Below are positions 6,672 to 10,641 of a DNA stretch of 10,641 nt, piece by piece. The notes under the pieces are model-generated. The model was not told the DNA's origin, did no database searches, and saw only the letters and a program-made list of their open reading frames with translations. The stretch comes from Gemmataceae bacterium (lineage in GTDB: Bacteria > Planctomycetota > Planctomycetia > Gemmatales > Gemmataceae): contig JAFMJU010000091.1 of assembly GCA_017853285.1 (NCBI GenBank), forward strand, positions 1 to 10,641, read 5' to 3'. The position numbers and the translations under genes were made by a program. Position 1 is the first letter of the stretch, and each line of letters starts with the position of its first letter.

Positions 6672-9600
6672 TCACCCCTTGTTGGCGGGGGCCTCCAGAT
6701 CCGGGTGGGGATTGCGCAGGCCCGCCAGGTAGGTCGTCCGCGGGAAGGTGTTCAGACCCTCCAGCAGGGAATAGTTCAGCCCCTTGGTGGCGGGGTTGTT
6801 TTTCAGCTTGTGGATCCGGCTGTTCGGGTCGTTCATGTCCCCGAAGACGATGGCGCCGGCCGGGCAGGCACCCTGGCAGGCCGTGATAACCTCGCCGTCC
6901 TTGATCCGGACTTGGACCTTGTTCGGGTCCTTCACTTCCTTCTCGCGGCTGATGCCCTTGTTCTGGGCTTCCGCCTGGGCGATGGCCCGCTTCTCGGCGC
7001 TGATCTCCGCGTGGCGGATGCGCTGCACGCAGTAGGTGCACTTCTCCATCACGCCGCGGGTGCGAACCGTCACCTCGGGGTTGTTCAGCAGCTTCAGCGT
7101 GGGGGTCGTGTAATCGGTGTACTGCAGGAAGTTGAACCGCCTCACCTTGTAGGGGCAGTTGTTTGAGCAGTACCGCGTGCCCACGCACCGGTTGTACACC
7201 ATGTCGTTTAGGCCGTCGTAGCTGTGCACCGTGGCGGCCACCGGGCACACCTGCTCGCACGGCGCGTTCTCGCACTGCATGCAGGGCACCGGCTGGTGGT
7301 AGGTCTTCACCTCCGAGGCCTTGTTCAAATCCTCGAAGTTCACCTGGAAATAACGGTCCACCCGGATCCAGTGCATCTCGCGACCGCGGCTCACCTCGTG
7401 CTTGCCCACCACCGGGCTGTTGTTCTCCGACTGGCACGCCACCACGCAGGCGGAGCAGCCCGTGCAGCGGTTCAGGTCGATCACCATGCCCCAGCGGTTG
7501 ACCTTCTGCGCGTACTCGTAACCCGAGATCGGGTGCTCGTCATTAGGCAGCAACGTCAGCGGCAGGCGATGCTCATGCCCGTGATCGTTGCCCTCGTGTT
7601 TGTGATCCTTGTGGTCGTGCCCGGCGTGATCTCCGGACTCGCCTTCCACCCAGCCGAATCCCTTGGCATTCTCGGCCAGCGTGCCGACTCGCACAAGCGG
7701 CACCGGGCGGCCGTCTTGCTCCATGCTGTGGTGGCCCTGTACGCAGGCCAGCAGGTGGGACTTGCCGGTGACCTTTGCGGTCGCGGTGGCGGTCCAAAGC
7801 CGATTCTTGGATCGCAGCGTGTAGCAGCTCACGCCCACCACATCGCCAGACTTGCCATTGCCCACCTTGTCGGGGGTGGCCTTGCCCTCGCCCACCAGCA
7901 TGCCGCCCACGCGGCCCGCCCGGGTGCGGCCATAACCCAGTTGCACCACCACCACACCGTCAGCCACGCCGGGCAGCGCCCAAACGGGCATCATCTGCTT
8001 CTGGCCGCCCACTTCCAACTCGATGACATCCACATACGCCCGGCCATGCTCGCCGCCGGTGATACCGAACGATTTGGCTGGCGCGATGTATTCCTTGCTG
8101 CCGCGCTTTTCGCGCTTCAGTTCCAGCTTCAGGTCCTCGAGGGCGGTCTTGTAGCCCACGTAGGCGGCGTTGTCCCAGGTGATCTTGGTGATCGGCTTGG
8201 GAGCCTCCTGCAACCAGCCGTTGTTGGCGAACCGCCCGTCATAGACGGTGTCGTCCTGGGTGAACACAACTTCCAGGCCACCCAGCTTGGACGGCAATGC
8301 CAAGCCGCCCAAGCCAGCCTCGTTCAGCTTGGCTTCAACGGGAGCGACAGCCGTCCCGGCCACCCAGCCATCGTGCACCGCGTTGCGGAAGAAAGCCTCG
8401 AAATCCTTAAATTTGCCCAGCTCGGGATTCGCGCCGCGTTTCTCCTCGAACCAAGCCTTCCAGTACCGCCTGACAAGGTCGTAGCCCTGACGCTCCACCA
8501 GCGGGGCATCCTTGCTTTCCTTGCTCGGGTCGGATTCCACCGCCAGAAGGCCGGCCAGAAGCTCGTTGGTCGAATGCCCGCGGAACAGCGGGGCGATCAG
8601 CGGTTGGACCAGGCAGGCCCGGCCGTCATGGGCCAGCAGGTCACCCCACTGTTCCAGATAATGCGACTGCGGAATGCGCCATTGGGACTTGATCGCCGTC
8701 TCGTCCTCATATTGCCCCAAATAGGCGGTGGTGCAGTCCTTCTTGCCTGAGAGCTTGACCAACTCCGCCCCGAAGGGCACATCCGAGGGCGCGCAGTAGG
8801 CGGGGTTGCCGTCCACCACCAGCAGGAATTTCACCCGTCCGGCGTTCATGTCGTCGGTCAACTGGGCCAGCGTGTTGTCCGCCGGCAAGGGGCGTCCGGC
8901 CGCCAGCGGCGCGCGATAATGCACCGTCTTGCCTTGGTTGCCCAACTTGCTGTTGATCGAGGCGACCAGCGCGTGCACTTCCTTGGGCTGCCGCGGCCCG
9001 GCCACCAGCACCGTTTTGCCAGAGCGGCTTTCGGGCTTCGCTAGCTTGGCACCCTTGTGGTCGTGGGATTTTTCCCTCAGGTCGGCGGCCAACACCTGAA
9101 TGAATTTCTCCTCCGATGCTTCCAGTCCAACGGCAGGCTTTCCGCCGGCCGCGCCCAGCAGGTGGCCCAAATGGGCCACCAGGGCGGGTATCGCGCTAGG
9201 CCGCGCCGCCAGGCGATGGTCAGCCTTCGTGCCGGTCACCGAAAGGGTTGGTTCGATGGCATACAACCGGGTCATGCCAACCGTGTTGGCGGCATCACGC
9301 AACTCACCGTATTGGCGAACCAGGGCCAAATGAGCCGGCCCCTGGTTCAATAGGTCGCTGTCGATCGTGACGATCACATCCGCCCGCACGCCCTTGGCGG
9401 CATCATGCAGCACCGGATGGGCTTCCAGAGCCTGGCCAAAAGCCAGGGTGTTCCCCTCGATCCCGTTGTCGGAGGCCAGGGCCTCATGCTGGTGCCAACG
9501 GGCTCCGGGGTATTTCTTCAGGAACCGCTGAACCAGATCCTTCTCGGTCGGCGAGGTCACCGTCCCGGTCAGAACCCGGATGGCTGACCCCTGGTTCGCC

Positions 9601-10166
9601 TTGTCGAGAGCCGCGAGAGACTTTTTCAAGGCGCGCAGGCAGTCATCCCAGGTCGTCGCCGATCCCTCGAAATTCAGGCCGAATTCACGATCGGGATCAT
9701 ACATCCCCAGAACCGAGGCCTGCGCGAACAGGTCGGTGCCAACCGAAACCCCATCCGGGGCGCCGGCAAACGAGGGGTGCTGGGTGTTCGGCTCGATCTT
9801 GATCGGCCGGCCTTCATAGCTCTTGGCCAAAACGGGTGTGGCGTAGCCGCCCAAGGGCATGGAGGTGGCGAAGTATTGCGGACGGCCCGGTTGGGTACCC
9901 TCCACATCCACCACATTGGGCACGGTGGTACCACCAGGCTGACGGCAGCCCGTGGCGCCCGCCAAGGCTATGGAGGCCCCCATCAACGAGAGAAAGGTGC
10001 GACGCGAAAGCGGATCAGCCCATTCACCAGCCTGGGAAGGGAATTCCCGGGTCAGCATCGACTGGAAATCAGGCTTCTCCAGAAGCTCCTCAAGGCTCCG
10101 CCACATCTTGGGCGCGGCGGTTGCCTCATCCTTGGGCGCATCGGCAAGAACCGGTTTGATGCTCAT
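6672..10166 (-). CDS. actB: ACIII subunit ActB: molybdopterin-oxidoreductase-like domain fused to an Fe-S ferredoxin domain
   Basis: 1164 residues, somewhat long for ActB (often nearer 1000). The N-terminus carries the extended Tat-type domain seen in ACIII and related proteins: MWRSLEELLEKPDF at 21-34, an REFPSQAGEW block, then the twin-arginine motif SRRTFLSLMGA at 54-64 and a hydrophobic stretch ending in GATGC (Cys74). Residues about 95-840 resemble a molybdopterin oxidoreductase chain but lack an N-terminal 4Fe-4S motif and probably bind no Mo cofactor, as known for ActB. Residues 846-866 form a His-rich linker. The C-terminal ferredoxin domain has cysteines at 901/904/907/911, 962/965/970/974, 994/1000/1004, 1043/1046 and 1097/1101, enough for the expected three 4Fe-4S clusters and one 3Fe-4S cluster. 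It probably moves electrons from the ActC quinol site to the heme subunits. The stop is one base before actC. Upstream there is only a weak ribosome site (GGAAG, 11 bases before the ATG). Confidence 0.97.
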   Translation of the reverse strand: MSIKPVLADAPKDEATAAPKMWRSLEELLEKPDFQSMLTREFPSQAGEWADPLSRRTFLSLMGASIALAGATGCRQPGGTTVPNVVDVEGTQPGRPQYFATSMPLGGYATPVLAKSYEGRPIKIEPNTQHPSFAGAPDGVSVGTDLFAQASVLGMYDPDREFGLNFEGSATTWDDCLRALKKSLAALDKANQGSAIRVLTGTVTSPTEKDLVQRFLKKYPGARWHQHEALASDNGIEGNTLAFGQALEAHPVLHDAAKGVRADVIVTIDSDLLNQGPAHLALVRQYGELRDAANTVGMTRLYAIEPTLSVTGTKADHRLAARPSAIPALVAHLGHLLGAAGGKPAVGLEASEEKFIQVLAADLREKSHDHKGAKLAKPESRSGKTVLVAGPRQPKEVHALVASINSKLGNQGKTVHYRAPLAAGRPLPADNTLAQLTDDMNAGRVKFLLVVDGNPAYCAPSDVPFGAELVKLSGKKDCTTAYLGQYEDETAIKSQWRIPQSHYLEQWGDLLAHDGRACLVQPLIAPLFRGHSTNELLAGLLAVESDPSKESKDAPLVERQGYDLVRRYWKAWFEEKRGANPELGKFKDFEAFFRNAVHDGWVAGTAVAPVEAKLNEAGLGGLALPSKLGGLEVVFTQDDTVYDGRFANNGWLQEAPKPITKITWDNAAYVGYKTALEDLKLELKREKRGSKEYIAPAKSFGITGGEHGRAYVDVIELEVGGQKQMMPVWALPGVADGVVVVQLGYGRTRAGRVGGMLVGEGKATPDKVGNGKSGDVVGVSCYTLRSKNRLWTATATAKVTGKSHLLACVQGHHSMEQDGRPVPLVRVGTLAENAKGFGWVEGESGDHAGHDHKDHKHEGNDHGHEHRLPLTLLPNDEHPISGYEYAQKVNRWGMVIDLNRCTGCSACVVACQSENNSPVVGKHEVSRGREMHWIRVDRYFQVNFEDLNKASEVKTYHQPVPCMQCENAPCEQVCPVAATVHSYDGLNDMVYNRCVGTRYCSNNCPYKVRRFNFLQYTDYTTPTLKLLNNPEVTVRTRGVMEKCTYCVQRIRHAEISAEKRAIAQAEAQNKGISREKEVKDPNKVQVRIKDGEVITACQGACPAGAIVFGDMNDPNSRIHKLKNNPATKGLNYSLLEGLNTFPRTTYLAGLRNPHPDLEAPANKG
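7569..7631 (-). other. Histidine-rich linker segment within ActB
   Basis: This segment codes for ActB residues 846-866, which contain eight histidines (847, 850, 852, 855, 857, 862, 864, 866) interspersed with Asp, Lys and Gly. It joins the molybdopterin-like domain to the Fe-S domain. The composition suggests an exposed flexible linker able to bind metal ions such as copper, zinc or nickel; a function is not known. Confidence 0.75.
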
Positions 10167-10242
10167 GGCTGGCTGGTCTTCCGAACGGGTCTAATTGATT
10201 CCAGTGGGCTTTCGCCAATCTCTTGGTGGCGCCGTGCGCCTG

Positions 10243-10641
10243 TCAGCGGTGGCAGGTGGAGCATTCGATCAAGGAACGCACCTGGTACTGCTCTTTCAGC
10301 TTTGTGCCCAGCTCATGCTGGGTCCAAACCTTGTCTGGATCGGCCGGATCCTTGTACTGCTCGGCGCTCCAGGCCATGTTCGTGATCTGGTCGCGGGGGC
10401 GCAGGTGGTTCTCGGGAGCCCGATGGCAGTCCAGGCACCACTCCATCAGCAGCGTGCCCTTCTGGTACACCGCCTGCATCAGGTCGATCCGACCGTGGCA
10501 GCTGGCGCAGCCAATACCCTTGGCCAGGTGGATACTGTGGTCAAAATAGGCAAAATCAGCTAGGCGATGGAGCCGCTTCCACTCGATCGATTCCTCGTTC
10601 TTGTAGCTGTCACGCACCAGGCTCAGCATCTCGCTGCCCAC
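10243..10641 (-). CDS. actA: ACIII subunit ActA, multiheme cytochrome c (partial, 5' end outside window)
   Basis: 132 residues of the C-terminal part are present and open to the window edge, so the true start lies beyond base 10641; the GTG at the edge is not an initiation codon. ActA is the multiheme membrane-associated cytochrome c of ACIII (five hemes in the best-studied enzymes), passing electrons from ActB to downstream cytochromes or the oxidase. Three heme-attachment motifs are visible in this fragment: CASCH (fragment residues 45-49), CLDCH (69-73) and CSTCH (127-131). The last is followed by only Arg and the stop. HSIHLA at 35-40 and further isolated His residues may supply axial ligands. 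The LVRDSYKNEESIEWKRLHRLADFAYFDHS pattern, split here as LVRDSYKNEESIEW then KRLHRLADFAYFDHS, is typical of ActA before its CxxCH region. It lies 76 bases upstream of actB, where no terminator is seen. Confidence 0.93.
   Translation of the reverse strand: MGSEMLSLVRDSYKNEESIEWKRLHRLADFAYFDHSIHLAKGIGCASCHGRIDLMQAVYQKGTLLMEWCLDCHRAPENHLRPRDQITNMAWSAEQYKDPADPDKVWTQHELGTKLKEQYQVRSLIECSTCHR

Noticed and set aside
7224..8750. Plus-strand open frame of 508 codons opposite actB
   Set aside because: It is antisense to the Fe-S and molybdopterin-like domains of ActB, with low-complexity His/Ala/Leu composition and no plausible motif or start signal.
6672..10166. ActB as an active molybdenum enzyme (formate dehydrogenase, nitrate, polysulfide or tetrathionate reductase type)
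   Set aside because: The N-terminal 4Fe-4S motif of such catalytic subunits is missing, the Fe-S domain is fused at the C-terminus, and the neighbours are the full ACIII set with heme subunits.
10167..10242. Gap between actA and actB as a possible internal promoter or attenuator
   Set aside because: The 76 bases show no clear stem-loop, promoter boxes or operator repeat; it looks like a plain intercistronic spacer.

Overview
The window is a GC-rich bacterial segment in which every supportable gene lies on the minus strand. Read from high to low coordinates it is a single respiratory operon. It encodes Alternative Complex III (ACIII, a quinol:cytochrome c / quinol:oxidase oxidoreductase unrelated to cytochrome bc1), followed directly by the start of a caa3-type cytochrome c oxidase. 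Order of transcription: actA (multiheme cytochrome c, 5' end cut by the window edge) - actB (fused molybdopterin-like / Fe-S protein) - actC (NrfD-like quinol-binding membrane subunit) - actD (DUF3341 membrane subunit) - actE (monoheme lipoprotein cytochrome c) - actF (second NrfD-like subunit) - an unrecognised single-pass membrane protein - sco (copper chaperone for CuA) - coxB (subunit II with CuA and a fused cytochrome c domain) - the first five codons of the next gene, almost certainly coxA.

How the parts fit together: ActC and ActF sit in the membrane, and quinol is oxidised there. Electrons are expected to pass through the Fe-S clusters of ActB and the hemes of ActA and ActE, then to the heme c domain and CuA of CoxB, and on to CoxA. 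Sco would load copper into CuA. Encoding donor complex, acceptor oxidase and copper chaperone together suggests a coupled ACIII-caa3 supercomplex, as known in other bacteria with this gene arrangement.

The genes are very tightly packed. The actC/D, actD/E, actE/F and sco/coxB junctions overlap by 1 to 4 bases, and the actB/C gap is one base. Larger gaps (54 to 76 bases) occur only at actA/actB and on either side of the unrecognised gene. Two genes with non-overlapping starts, the unrecognised one and the presumed coxA, have near-perfect Shine-Dalgarno sequences at the same spacing. No promoter, terminator, RNA gene, repeat, mobile element or CRISPR array is visible. The operon begins and ends outside the window, and no gene-free stretch reaches 100 bases.

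Taxon: a Gram-negative-type aerobe (Tat signals, lipoprotein cytochrome c). ACIII plus caa3 in this order is seen in Planctomycetota, Verrucomicrobiota and related phyla. The high GC makes a planctomycete reasonable, but this is inference and not secure. The core system is known biology. The less explained parts are the small membrane protein between actF and sco, a histidine-rich linker inside ActB, and the two-ended membrane topology of the Sco protein.
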